Positions 23,301-37,944 of a DNA stretch of 64,000 bases are shown piece by piece. The DNA is from Limnomonas spitsbergensis (taxonomy: Eukaryota; Chlorophyta; Chlorophyceae; Chlamydomonadales). The notes below the pieces were generated by a model. The model made no database searches. It was given only the letters and a program-made list of their open reading frames with translations, and was not told the origin of the DNA. Position 1 is the stretch's first letter. Each line of letters starts with the position of its first letter. The DNA lies in NCBI GenBank assembly GCA_037349105.1, contig JAYJMM010000033.1:62001-126000 (forward strand), written 5' to 3'. The position numbers and the translations under genes were made by a program.

Positions 23301-26300
23301 TTAATCAGCTGCAGACCAGTGATTAATCAGCTGCAGACCAGTGATTAATCAGCTGCAGACCAGTGATTAATCAGCTGCAGACCAGTGATTAATCAGCTGC
23401 AGACCAGTGATTAATCAGCTGCAGACCAGTGATTAATCAGCTGCAGACCAGTGATTAATCAGCTGCATACCAGTGATTAATCAGCTGCAGACCAGTGATT
23501 AATCAGCTGCAGACCAGTGATTAATCAGCTGCAGACCAGTGATTAATCAGCTGCAGACCAGTGATTAATCAGCTGCAGACCAGTGATTAATCAGCTGCAG
23601 ACCAGTGATTAATCAGCTGCAGACCAGTGATTAATCAGCTGCAGACCAGTGATTAATCAGCTGCAGACCAGTGATTAATCAGCTGCAGACCAGTGATTAA
23701 TCAGCTGCAGACCAGTGATTAATCAGCTGCAGACCAGTGATTAATCAGCTGCAGACCAGTGATTAATCAGCTGCAGACCAGTGATTAATCAGCTGCAGAC
23801 CAGTGATTAATCAGCTGCAGACCAGTGATTAATCAGCTGCAGACCAGTGATTAATCAGCTGCATACCAGTGATTAATCAGCTGCAGACCAGTGATTAATC
23901 AGCTGCAGACCAGTGATTAATCAGCTGCAGACCAGTGATTAATCAGCTGCAGACCAGTGATTAATCAGCTGCAGACCAGTGATTAATCAGCTGCAGACCA
24001 GTGATTAATCAGCTGCATACCAGTGATTAATCAGCTGCAGACCAGTGATTAATCAGCTGCAGACCAGTGATTAATCAGCTGCAGACCAGTGATTAATCAG
24101 CTGCAGACCAGTGATTAATCAGCTGCAGACCAGTGATTAATCAGCTGCAGACCAGTGATTAATCAGCTGCAGACCAGTGATTAATCAGCTGCATACCAGT
24201 GATTAATCAGCTGCAGACCAGTGATTAATCAGCTGCAGACCAGTGATTAATCAGCTGCAGACCAGTGATTAATCAGCTGCAGACCAGTGATTAATCAGCT
24301 GCAGACCAGTGATTAATCAGCTGCAGACCAGTGATTAATCAGCTGCAGACCAGTGATTAATCAGCTGCAGACCAGTGATTAATCAGCTGCAGACCAGTGA
24401 TTAATCAGCTGCAGACCAGTGATTAATCAGCTGCAGACCAGTGATTAATCAGCTGCAGACCAGTGATTAATCAGCTGCAGACCAGTGATTAATCAGCTGC
24501 AGACCAGTGATTAATCAGCTGCAGACCAGTGATTAATCAGCTGCAGACCAGTGATTAATCAGCTGCATACCAGTGATTAATCAGCTGCAGACCAGTGATT
24601 AATCAGCTGCAGACCAGTGATTAATCAGCTGCAGACCAGTGATTAATCAGCTGCAGACCAGTGATTAATCAGCTGCAGACCAGTGATTAATCAGCTGCAG
24701 ACCAGTGATTAATCAGCTGCAGACCAGTGATTAATCAGCTGCAGACCAGTGATTAATCAGCTGCAGACCAGTGATTAATCAGCTGCAGACCAGTGATTAA
24801 TCAGCTGCAGACCAGTGATTAATCAGCTGCAGACCAGTGATTAATCAGCTGCAGACCAGTGATTAATCAGCTGCAGACCAGTGATTAATCAGCTGCAGAC
24901 CAGTGATTAATCAGCTGCAGACCAGTGATTAATCAGCTGCAGACCAGTGATTAATCAGCTGCAGACCAGTGATTAATCAGCTGCAGACCAGTGATTAATC
25001 AGCTGCAGACCAGTGATTAATCAGCTGCAGACCAGTGATTAATCAGCTGCAGACCAGTGATTAATCAGCTGCAGACCAGTGATTAATCAGCTGCATACCA
25101 GTGATTAATCAGCTGCAGACCAGTGATTAATCAGCTGCAGACCAGTGATTAATCAGCTGCAGACCAGTGATTAATCAGCTGCAGACCAGTGATTAATCAG
25201 CTGCAGACCAGTGATTAATCAGCTGCATACCAGTGATTAATCAGCTGCAGACCAGTGATTAATCAGCTGCAGACCAGTGATTAATCAGCTGCAGACCAGT
25301 GATTAATCAGCTGCATACCAGTGATTAATCAGCTGCAGACCAGTGATTAATCAGCTGCAGACCAGTGATTAATCAGCTGCAGACCAGTGATTAATCAGCT
25401 GCAGACCAGTGATTAATCAGCTGCAGACCAGTGATTAATCAGCTGCAGACCAGTGATTAATCAGCTGCAGACCAGTGATTAATCAGCTGCAGACCAGTGA
25501 TTAATCAGCTGCAGACCAGTGATTAATCAGCTGCAGACCAGTGATTAATCAGCTGCATACCAGTGATTAATCAGCTGCAGACCAGTGATTAATCAGCTGC
25601 ATACCAGTGATTAATCAGCTGCAGACCAGTGATTAATCAGCTGCAGACCAGTGATTAATCAGCTGCAGACCAGTGATTAATCAGCTGCAGACCAGTGATT
25701 AATCAGCTGCAGACCAGTGATTAATCAGCTGCAGACCAGTGATTAATCAGCTGCAGACCAGTGATTAATCAGCTGCAGACCAGTGATTAATCAGCTGCAT
25801 ACCAGTGATTAATCAGCTGCAGACCAGTGATTAATCAGCTGCAGACCAGTGATTAATCAGCTGCAGACCAGTGATTAATCAGCTGCAGACCAGTGATTAA
25901 TCAGCTGCAGACCAGTGATTAATCAGCTGCAGACCAGTGATTAATCAGCTGCAGACCAGTGATTAATCAGCTGCAGACCAGTGATTAATCAGCTGCAGAC
26001 CAGTGATTAATCAGCTGCAGACCAGTGATTAATCAGCTGCAGACCAGTGATTAATCAGCTGCAGACCAGTGATTAATCAGCTGCAGACCAGTGATTAATC
26101 AGCTGCAGACCAGTGATTAATCAGCTGCAGACCAGTGATTAATCAGCTGCAGACCAGTGATTAATCAGCTGCAGACCAGTGATTAATCAGCTGCAGACCA
26201 GTGATTAATCAGCTGCAGACCAGTGATTAATCAGCTGCAGACCAGTGATTAATCAGCTGCAGACCAGTGATTAATCAGCTGCAGACCAGTGATTAATCAG

Positions 26301-29300
26301 CTGCAGACCAGTGATTAATCAGCTGCAGACCAGTGATTAATCAGCTGCAGACCAGTGATTAATCAGCTGCAGACCAGTGATTAATCAGCTGCAGACCAGT
26401 GATTAATCAGCTGCAGACCAGTGATTAATCAGCTGCAGACCAGTGATTAATCAGCTGCAGACCAGTGATTAATCAGCTGCAGACCAGTGATTAATCAGCT
26501 GCAGACCAGTGATTAATCAGCTGCAGACCAGTGATTAATCAGCTGCAGACCAGTGATTAATCAGCTGCAGACCAGTGATTAATCAGCTGCAGACCAGTGA
26601 TTAATCAGCTGCAGACCAGTGATTAATCAGCTGCAGACCAGTGATTAATCAGCTGCAGACCAGTGATTAATCAGCTGCAGACCAGTGATTAATCAGCTGC
26701 AGACCAGTGATTAATCAGCTGCAGACCAGTGATTAATCAGCTGCAGACCAGTGATTAATCAGCTGCAGACCAGTGATTAATCAGCTGCAGACCAGTGATT
26801 AATCAGCTGCAGACCAGTGATTAATCAGCTGCAGACCAGTGATTAATCAGCTGCAGACCAGTGATTAATCAGCTGCAGACCAGTGATTAATCAGCTGCAG
26901 ACCAGTGATTAATCAGCTGCAGACCAGTGATTAATCAGCTGCAGACCAGTGATTAATCAGCTGCAGACCAGTGATTAATCAGCTGCAGACCAGTGATTAA
27001 TCAGCTGCAGACCAGTGATTAATCAGCTGCAGACCAGTGATTAATCAGCTGCAGACCAGTGATTAATCAGCTGCAGACCAGTGATTAATCAGCTGCAGAC
27101 CAGTGATTAATCAGCTGCAGACCAGTGATTAATCAGCTGCAGACCAGTGATTAATCAGCTGCAGACCAGTGATTAATCAGCTGCAGACCAGTGATTAATC
27201 AGCTGCAGACCAGTGATTAATCAGCTGCAGACCAGTGATTAATCAGCTGCAGACCAGTGATTAATCAGCTGCAGACCAGTGATTAATCAGCTGCAGACCA
27301 GTGATTAATCAGCTGCAGACCAGTGATTAATCAGCTGCAGACCAGTGATTAATCAGCTGCAGACCAGTGATTAATCAGCTGCAGACCAGTGATTAATCAG
27401 CTGCAGACCAGTGATTAATCAGCTGCAGACCAGTGATTAATCAGCTGCAGACCAGTGATTAATCAGCTGCAGACCAGTGATTAATCAGCTGCAGACCAGT
27501 GATTAATCAGCTGCAGACCAGTGATTAATCAGCTGCAGACCAGTGATTAATCAGCTGCAGACCAGTGATTAATCAGCTGCAGACCAGTGATTAATCAGCT
27601 GCAGACCAGTGATTAATCAGCTGCAGACCAGTGATTAATCAGCTGCAGACCAGTGATTAATCAGCTGCAGACCAGTGATTAATCAGCTGCAGACCAGTGA
27701 TTAATCAGCTGCAGACCAGTGATTAATCAGCTGCATACCAGTGATTAATCAGCTGCAGACCAGTGATTAATCAGCTGCAGACCAGTGATTAATCAGCTGC
27801 AGACCAGTGATTAATCAGCTGCAGACCAGTGATTAATCAGCTGCAGACCAGTGATTAATCAGCTGCAGACCAGTGATTAATCAGCTGCAGACCAGTGATT
27901 AATCAGCTGCAGACCAGTGATTAATCAGCTGCAGACCAGTGATTAATCAGCTGCAGACCAGTGATTAATCAGCTGCAGACCAGTGATTAATCAGCTGCAG
28001 ACCAGTGATTAATCAGCTGCAGACCAGTGATTAATCAGCTGCAGACCAGTGATTAATCAGCTGCAGACCAGTGATTAATCAGCTGCAGACCAGTGATTAA
28101 TCAGCTGCAGACCAGTGATTAATCAGCTGCAGACCAGTGATTAATCAGCTGCAGACCAGTGATTAATCAGCTGCAGACCAGTGATTAATCAGCTGCAGAC
28201 CAGTGATTAATCAGCTGCAGACCAGTGATTAATCAGCTGCAGACCAGTGATTAATCAGCTGCAGACCAGTGATTAATCAGCTGCAGACCAGTGATTAATC
28301 AGCTGCAGACCAGTGATTAATCAGCTGCAGACCAGTGATTAATCAGCTGCAGACCAGTGATTAATCAGCTGCAGACCAGTGATTAATCAGCTGCAGACCA
28401 GTGATTAATCAGCTGCAGACCAGTGATTAATCAGCTGCAGACCAGTGATTAATCAGCTGCAGACCAGTGATTAATCAGCTGCAGACCAGTGATTAATCAG
28501 CTGCAGACCAGTGATTAATCAGCTGCAGACCAGTGATTAATCAGCTGCAGACCAGTGATTAATCAGCTGCAGACCAGTGATTAATCAGCTGCAGACCAGT
28601 GATTAATCAGCTGCAGACCAGTGATTAATCAGCTGCAGACCAGTGATTAATCAGCTGCAGACCAGTGATTAATCAGCTGCAGACCAGTGATTAATCAGCT
28701 GCAGACCAGTGATTAATCAGCTGCAGACCAGTGATTAATCAGCTGCAGACCAGTGATTAATCAGCTGCAGACCAGTGATTAATCAGCTGCAGACCAGTGA
28801 TTAATCAGCTGCAGACCAGTGATTAATCAGCTGCAGACCAGTGATTAATCAGCTGCAGACCAGTGATTAATCAGCTGCAGACCAGTGATTAATCAGCTGC
28901 AGACCAGTGATTAATCAGCTGCAGACCAGTGATTAATCAGCTGCAGACCAGTGATTAATCAGCTGCAGACCAGTGATTAATCAGCTGCAGACCAGTGATT
29001 AATCAGCTGCAGACCAGTGATTAATCAGCTGCAGACCAGTGATTAATCAGCTGCAGACCAGTGATTAATCAGCTGCAGACCAGTGATTAATCAGCTGCAG
29101 ACCAGTGATTAATCAGCTGCAGACCAGTGATTAATCAGCTGCAGACCAGTGATTAATCAGCTGCAGACCAGTGATTAATCAGCTGCAGACCAGTGATTAA
29201 TCAGCTGCAGACCAGTGATTAATCAGCTGCAGACCAGTGATTAATCAGCTGCAGACCAGTGATTAATCAGCTGCAGACCAGTGATTAATCAGCTGCAGAC

Positions 29301-32300
29301 CAGTGATTAATCAGCTGCAGACCAGTGATTAATCAGCTGCAGACCAGTGATTAATCAGCTGCAGACCAGTGATTAATCAGCTGCAGACCAGTGATTAATC
29401 AGCTGCAGACCAGTGATTAATCAGCTGCAGACCAGTGATTAATCAGCTGCAGACCAGTGATTAATCAGCTGCAGACCAGTGATTAATCAGCTGCAGACCA
29501 GTGATTAATCAGCTGCAGACCAGTGATTAATCAGCTGCAGACCAGTGATTAATCAGCTGCAGACCAGTGATTAATCAGCTGCAGACCAGTGATTAATCAG
29601 CTGCAGACCAGTGATTAATCAGCTGCAGACCAGTGATTAATCAGCTGCAGACCAGTGATTAATCAGCTGCAGACCAGTGATTAATCAGCTGCAGACCAGT
29701 GATTAATCAGCTGCAGACCAGTGATTAATCAGCTGCAGACCAGTGATTAATCAGCTGCAGACCAGTGATTAATCAGCTGCAGACCAGTGATTAATCAGCT
29801 GCAGACCAGTGATTAATCAGCTGCAGACCAGTGATTAATCAGCTGCAGACCAGTGATTAATCAGCTGCAGACCAGTGATTAATCAGCTGCAGACCAGTGA
29901 TTAATCAGCTGCAGACCAGTGATTAATCAGCTGCAGACCAGTGATTAATCAGCTGCAGACCAGTGATTAATCAGCTGCAGACCAGTGATTAATCAGCTGC
30001 AGACCAGTGATTAATCAGCTGCAGACCAGTGATTAATCAGCTGCAGACCAGTGATTAATCAGCTGCAGACCAGTGATTAATCAGCTGCAGACCAGTGATT
30101 AATCAGCTGCAGACCAGTGATTAATCAGCTGCAGACCAGTGATTAATCAGCTGCAGACCAGTGATTAATCAGCTGCAGACCAGTGATTAATCAGCTGCAG
30201 ACCAGTGATTAATCAGCTGCAGACCAGTGATTAATCAGCTGCAGACCAGTGATTAATCAGCTGCAGACCAGTGATTAATCAGCTGCAGACCAGTGATTAA
30301 TCAGCTGCAGACCAGTGATTAATCAGCTGCAGACCAGTGATTAATCAGCTGCAGACCAGTGATTAATCAGCTGCAGACCAGTGATTAATCAGCTGCAGAC
30401 CAGTGATTAATCAGCTGCAGACCAGTGATTAATCAGCTGCAGACCAGTGATTAATCAGCTGCAGACCAGTGATTAATCAGCTGCAGACCAGTGATTAATC
30501 AGCTGCAGACCAGTGATTAATCAGCTGCAGACCAGTGATTAATCAGCTGCAGACCAGTGATTAATCAGCTGCAGACCAGTGATTAATCAGCTGCAGACCA
30601 GTGATTAATCAGCTGCATACCAGTGATTAATCAGCTGCAGACCAGTGATTAATCAGCTGCAGACCAGTGATTAATCAGCTGCAGACCAGTGATTAATCAG
30701 CTGCAGACCAGTGATTAATCAGCTGCAGACCAGTGATTAATCAGCTGCAGACCAGTGATTAATCAGCTGCAGACCAGTGATTAATCAGCTGCAGACCAGT
30801 GATTAATCAGCTGCAGACCAGTGATTAATCAGCTGCAGACCAGTGATTAATCAGCTGCAGACCAGTGATTAATCAGCTGCAGACCAGTGATTAATCAGCT
30901 GCAGACCAGTGATTAATCAGCTGCAGACCAGTGATTAATCAGCTGCAGACCAGTGATTAATCAGCTGCAGACCAGTGATTAATCAGCTGCAGACCAGTGA
31001 TTAATCAGCTGCAGACCAGTGATTAATCAGCTGCAGACCAGTGATTAATCAGCTGCAGACCAGTGATTAATCAGCTGCAGACCAGTGATTAATCAGCTGC
31101 AGACCAGTGATTAATCAGCTGCAGACCAGTGATTAATCAGCTGCAGACCAGTGATTAATCAGCTGCAGACCAGTGATTAATCAGCTGCAGACCAGTGATT
31201 AATCAGCTGCAGACCAGTGATTAATCAGCTGCAGACCAGTGATTAATCAGCTGCAGACCAGTGATTAATCAGCTGCAGACCAGTGATTAATCAGCTGCAG
31301 ACCAGTGATTAATCAGCTGCAGACCAGTGATTAATCAGCTGCAGACCAGTGATTAATCAGCTGCAGACCAGTGATTAATCAGCTGCAGACCAGTGATTAA
31401 TCAGCTGCAGACCAGTGATTAATCAGCTGCAGACCAGTGATTAATCAGCTGCAGACCAGTGATTAATCAGCTGCAGACCAGTGATTAATCAGCTGCAGAC
31501 CAGTGATTAATCAGCTGCAGACCAGTGATTAATCAGCTGCAGACCAGTGATTAATCAGCTGCAGACCAGTGATTAATCAGCTGCAGACCAGTGATTAATC
31601 AGCTGCAGACCAGTGATTAATCAGCTGCAGACCAGTGATTAATCAGCTGCAGACCAGTGATTAATCAGCTGCAGACCAGTGATTAATCAGCTGCAGACCA
31701 GTGATTAATCAGCTGCAGACCAGTGATTAATCAGCTGCAGACCAGTGATTAATCAGCTGCAGACCAGTGATTAATCAGCTGCAGACCAGTGATTAATCAG
31801 CTGCAGACCAGTGATTAATCAGCTGCAGACCAGTGATTAATCAGCTGCAGACCAGTGATTAATCAGCTGCAGACCAGTGATTAATCAGCTGCAGACCAGT
31901 GATTAATCAGCTGCAGACCAGTGATTAATCAGCTGCAGACCAGTGATTAATCAGCTGCAGACCAGTGATTAATCAGCTGCAGACCAGTGATTAATCAGCT
32001 GCAGACCAGTGATTAATCAGCTGCAGACCAGTGATTAATCAGCTGCAGACCAGTGATTAATCAGCTGCAGACCAGTGATTAATCAGCTGCAGACCAGTGA
32101 TTAATCAGCTGCAGACCAGTGATTAATCAGCTGCAGACCAGTGATTAATCAGCTGCAGACCAGTGATTAATCAGCTGCAGACCAGTGATTAATCAGCTGC
32201 AGACCAGTGATTAATCAGCTGCAGACCAGTGATTAATCAGCTGCAGACCAGTGATTAATCAGCTGCAGACCAGTGATTAATCAGCTGCAGACCAGTGATT

Positions 32301-35300
32301 AATCAGCTGCAGACCAGTGATTAATCAGCTGCAGACCAGTGATTAATCAGCTGCATACCAGTGATTAATCAGCTGCAGACCAGTGATTAATCAGCTGCAG
32401 ACCAGTGATTAATCAGCTGCAGACCAGTGATTAATCAGCTGCAGACCAGTGATTAATCAGCTGCAGACCAGTGATTAATCAGCTGCAGACCAGTGATTAA
32501 TCAGCTGCAGACCAGTGATTAATCAGCTGCAGACCAGTGATTAATCAGCTGCAGACCAGTGATTAATCAGCTGCAGACCAGTGATTAATCAGCTGCAGAC
32601 CAGTGATTAATCAGCTGCAGACCAGTGATTAATCAGCTGCAGACCAGTGATTAATCAGCTGCAGACCAGTGATTAATCAGCTGCAGACCAGTGATTAATC
32701 AGCTGCAGACCAGTGATTAATCAGCTGCAGACCAGTGATTAATCAGCTGCAGACCAGTGATTAATCAGCTGCAGACCAGTGATTAATCAGCTGCAGACCA
32801 GTGATTAATCAGCTGCAGACCAGTGATTAATCAGCTGCAGACCAGTGATTAATCAGCTGCAGACCAGTGATTAATCAGCTGCAGACCAGTGATTAATCAG
32901 CTGCAGACCAGTGATTAATCAGCTGCAGACCAGTGATTAATCAGCTGCAGACCAGTGATTAATCAGCTGCAGACCAGTGATTAATCAGCTGCAGACCAGT
33001 GATTAATCAGCTGCAGACCAGTGATTAATCAGCTGCAGACCAGTGATTAATCAGCTGCAGACCAGTGATTAATCAGCTGCAGACCAGTGATTAATCAGCT
33101 GCAGACCAGTGATTAATCAGCTGCAGACCAGTGATTAATCAGCTGCAGACCAGTGATTAATCAGCTGCAGACCAGTGATTAATCAGCTGCAGACCAGTGA
33201 TTAATCAGCTGCAGACCAGTGATTAATCAGCTGCAGACCAGTGATTAATCAGCTGCAGACCAGTGATTAATCAGCTGCAGACCAGTGATTAATCAGCTGC
33301 AGACCAGTGATTAATCAGCTGCAGACCAGTGATTAATCAGCTGCAGACCAGTGATTAATCAGCTGCAGACCAGTGATTAATCAGCTGCAGACCAGTGATT
33401 AATCAGCTGCAGACCAGTGATTAATCAGCTGCAGACCAGTGATTAATCAGCTGCAGACCAGTGATTAATCAGCTGCAGACCAGTGATTAATCAGCTGCAG
33501 ACCAGTGATTAATCAGCTGCAGACCAGTGATTAATCAGCTGCAGACCAGTGATTAATCAGCTGCAGACCAGTGATTAATCAGCTGCAGACCAGTGATTAA
33601 TCAGCTGCAGACCAGTGATTAATCAGCTGCAGACCAGTGATTAATCAGCTGCAGACCAGTGATTAATCAGCTGCAGACCAGTGATTAATCAGCTGCAGAC
33701 CAGTGATTAATCAGCTGCAGACCAGTGATTAATCAGCTGCAGACCAGTGATTAATCAGCTGCATACCAGTGATTAATCAGCTGCAGACCAGTGATTAATC
33801 AGCTGCAGACCAGTGATTAATCAGCTGCAGACCAGTGATTAATCAGCTGCAGACCAGTGATTAATCAGCTGCAGACCAGTGATTAATCAGCTGCAGACCA
33901 GTGATTAATCAGCTGCAGACCAGTGATTAATCAGCTGCAGACCAGTGATTAATCAGCTGCAGACCAGTGATTAATCAGCTGCAGACCAGTGATTAATCAG
34001 CTGCAGACCAGTGATTAATCAGCTGCAGACCAGTGATTAATCAGCTGCAGACCAGTGATTAATCAGCTGCAGACCAGTGATTAATCAGCTGCAGACCAGT
34101 GATTAATCAGCTGCAGACCAGTGATTAATCAGCTGCAGACCAGTGATTAATCAGCTGCAGACCAGTGATTAATCAGCTGCAGACCAGTGATTAATCAGCT
34201 GCAGACCAGTGATTAATCAGCTGCAGACCAGTGATTAATCAGCTGCAGACCAGTGATTAATCAGCTGCAGACCAGTGATTAATCAGCTGCAGACCAGTGA
34301 TTAATCAGCTGCATACCAGTGATTAATCAGCTGCAGACCAGTGATTAATCAGCTGCAGACCAGTGATTAATCAGCTGCAGACCAGTGATTAATCAGCTGC
34401 AGACCAGTGATTAATCAGCTGCAGACCAGTGATTAATCAGCTGCAGACCAGTGATTAATCAGCTGCAGACCAGTGATTAATCAGCTGCAGACCAGTGATT
34501 AATCAGCTGCAGACCAGTGATTAATCAGCTGCAGACCAGTGATTAATCAGCTGCAGACCAGTGATTAATCAGCTGCAGACCAGTGATTAATCAGCTGCAG
34601 ACCAGTGATTAATCAGCTGCAGACCAGTGATTAATCAGCTGCAGACCAGTGATTAATCAGCTGCAGACCAGTGATTAATCAGCTGCAGACCAGTGATTAA
34701 TCAGCTGCAGACCAGTGATTAATCAGCTGCAGACCAGTGATTAATCAGCTGCAGACCAGTGATTAATCAGCTGCAGACCAGTGATTAATCAGCTGCAGAC
34801 CAGTGATTAATCAGCTGCAGACCAGTGATTAATCAGCTGCAGACCAGTGATTAATCAGCTGCAGACCAGTGATTAATCAGCTGCAGACCAGTGATTAATC
34901 AGCTGCAGACCAGTGATTAATCAGCTGCAGACCAGTGATTAATCAGCTGCAGACCAGTGATTAATCAGCTGCAGACCAGTGATTAATCAGCTGCAGACCA
35001 GTGATTAATCAGCTGCAGACCAGTGATTAATCAGCTGCAGACCAGTGATTAATCAGCTGCAGACCAGTGATTAATCAGCTGCAGACCAGTGATTAATCAG
35101 CTGCAGACCAGTGATTAATCAGCTGCAGACCAGTGATTAATCAGCTGCAGACCAGTGATTAATCAGCTGCAGACCAGTGATTAATCAGCTGCAGACCAGT
35201 GATTAATCAGCTGCAGACCAGTGATTAATCAGCTGCAGACCAGTGATTAATCAGCTGCAGACCAGTGATTAATCAGCTGCAGACCAGTGATTAATCAGCT

Positions 35301-35986
35301 GCAGACCAGTGATTAATCAGCTGCAGACCAGTGATTAATCAGCTGCAGACCAGTGATTAATCAGCTGCAGACCAGTGATTAATCAGCTGCAGACCAGTGA
35401 TTAATCAGCTGCAGACCAGTGATTAATCAGCTGCAGACCAGTGATTAATCAGCTGCAGACCAGTGATTAATCAGCTGCAGACCAGTGATTAATCAGCTGC
35501 AGACCAGTGATTAATCAGCTGCAGACCAGTGATTAATCAGCTGCAGACCAGTGATTAATCAGCTGCAGACCAGTGATTAATCAGCTGCAGACCAGTGATT
35601 AATCAGCTGCAGACCAGTGATTAATCAGCTGCAGACCAGTGATTAATCAGCTGCAGACCAGTGATTAATCAGCTGCAGACCAGTGATTAATCAGCTGCAG
35701 ACCAGTGATTAATCAGCTGCAGACCAGTGATTAATCAGCTGCAGACCAGTGATTAATCAGCTGCAGACCAGTGATTAATCAGCTGCAGACCAGTGATTAA
35801 TCAGCTGCAGACCAGTGATTAATCAGCTGCAGACCAGTGATTAATCAGCTGCAGACCAGTGATTAATCAGCTGCAGACCAGTGATTAATCAGCTGCAGAC
35901 CAGTGATTAATCAGCTGCAGACCAGTGATTAATCAGCTGCAGACCAGTGATTAATCAGCTGCAGACCAGTGATTAATCAGCTGCAG

Positions 35987-35987
35987 C
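35987..35987. repeat. Unique A-to-C variant in a satellite unit
   Basis: The unit reads GCAGCCCAGT instead of GCAGACCAGT, a change at unit position 17. It is the only substitution outside position 16 that I find between 8,317 and 64,000. It sits next to the position that varies elsewhere. It could be a recent mutation not yet spread or a base-calling error. Confidence 0.85.
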
Positions 35988-37944
35988 CCAGTGATTAATC
36001 AGCTGCAGACCAGTGATTAATCAGCTGCAGACCAGTGATTAATCAGCTGCAGACCAGTGATTAATCAGCTGCAGACCAGTGATTAATCAGCTGCAGACCA
36101 GTGATTAATCAGCTGCAGACCAGTGATTAATCAGCTGCAGACCAGTGATTAATCAGCTGCAGACCAGTGATTAATCAGCTGCAGACCAGTGATTAATCAG
36201 CTGCATACCAGTGATTAATCAGCTGCAGACCAGTGATTAATCAGCTGCAGACCAGTGATTAATCAGCTGCAGACCAGTGATTAATCAGCTGCAGACCAGT
36301 GATTAATCAGCTGCAGACCAGTGATTAATCAGCTGCAGACCAGTGATTAATCAGCTGCAGACCAGTGATTAATCAGCTGCAGACCAGTGATTAATCAGCT
36401 GCAGACCAGTGATTAATCAGCTGCAGACCAGTGATTAATCAGCTGCAGACCAGTGATTAATCAGCTGCAGACCAGTGATTAATCAGCTGCAGACCAGTGA
36501 TTAATCAGCTGCAGACCAGTGATTAATCAGCTGCAGACCAGTGATTAATCAGCTGCAGACCAGTGATTAATCAGCTGCAGACCAGTGATTAATCAGCTGC
36601 AGACCAGTGATTAATCAGCTGCAGACCAGTGATTAATCAGCTGCAGACCAGTGATTAATCAGCTGCAGACCAGTGATTAATCAGCTGCAGACCAGTGATT
36701 AATCAGCTGCAGACCAGTGATTAATCAGCTGCAGACCAGTGATTAATCAGCTGCAGACCAGTGATTAATCAGCTGCAGACCAGTGATTAATCAGCTGCAG
36801 ACCAGTGATTAATCAGCTGCAGACCAGTGATTAATCAGCTGCAGACCAGTGATTAATCAGCTGCAGACCAGTGATTAATCAGCTGCAGACCAGTGATTAA
36901 TCAGCTGCAGACCAGTGATTAATCAGCTGCAGACCAGTGATTAATCAGCTGCAGACCAGTGATTAATCAGCTGCAGACCAGTGATTAATCAGCTGCAGAC
37001 CAGTGATTAATCAGCTGCAGACCAGTGATTAATCAGCTGCAGACCAGTGATTAATCAGCTGCAGACCAGTGATTAATCAGCTGCAGACCAGTGATTAATC
37101 AGCTGCAGACCAGTGATTAATCAGCTGCAGACCAGTGATTAATCAGCTGCAGACCAGTGATTAATCAGCTGCAGACCAGTGATTAATCAGCTGCAGACCA
37201 GTGATTAATCAGCTGCAGACCAGTGATTAATCAGCTGCAGACCAGTGATTAATCAGCTGCAGACCAGTGATTAATCAGCTGCAGACCAGTGATTAATCAG
37301 CTGCAGACCAGTGATTAATCAGCTGCAGACCAGTGATTAATCAGCTGCAGACCAGTGATTAATCAGCTGCAGACCAGTGATTAATCAGCTGCAGACCAGT
37401 GATTAATCAGCTGCAGACCAGTGATTAATCAGCTGCAGACCAGTGATTAATCAGCTGCAGACCAGTGATTAATCAGCTGCAGACCAGTGATTAATCAGCT
37501 GCAGACCAGTGATTAATCAGCTGCAGACCAGTGATTAATCAGCTGCAGACCAGTGATTAATCAGCTGCAGACCAGTGATTAATCAGCTGCAGACCAGTGA
37601 TTAATCAGCTGCAGACCAGTGATTAATCAGCTGCAGACCAGTGATTAATCAGCTGCAGACCAGTGATTAATCAGCTGCAGACCAGTGATTAATCAGCTGC
37701 AGACCAGTGATTAATCAGCTGCAGACCAGTGATTAATCAGCTGCAGACCAGTGATTAATCAGCTGCAGACCAGTGATTAATCAGCTGCAGACCAGTGATT
37801 AATCAGCTGCAGACCAGTGATTAATCAGCTGCAGACCAGTGATTAATCAGCTGCAGACCAGTGATTAATCAGCTGCAGACCAGTGATTAATCAGCTGCAG
37901 ACCAGTGATTAATCAGCTGCAGACCAGTGATTAATCAGCTGCAT

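Larger units (their letters stand above)
6516..37944. repeat. Homogeneous two-form satellite zone (G or T at unit position 16)
   Basis: From 6516 the unit is essentially invariant except at position 16, where G (CTGCAG) alternates with T (CTGCAT). By eye I count about 145 T units. Their share is about 21% in 6516-8316, 24% in 8339-12738, 19% in 12739-17138, 10% in 17139-21538, 8.5% in 21539-25938, then one in 200 (27736), four in 200 (30618, 32356, 33764, 34314) and two in 200 (36206, 37944). T units are scattered singly or in runs of up to three (for example 11764, 11786, 11808). I see no fixed higher-order period in their spacing. Confidence 0.93.

Noticed and set aside
8338..37944. Higher-order repeat built from the spacing of T units
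   Set aside because: I listed the T units and their spacings. The run 9-3-4 units occurs twice (10,950-11,302 and 12,270-12,622), but such short matches are expected by chance at this density, and no period repeats consistently.
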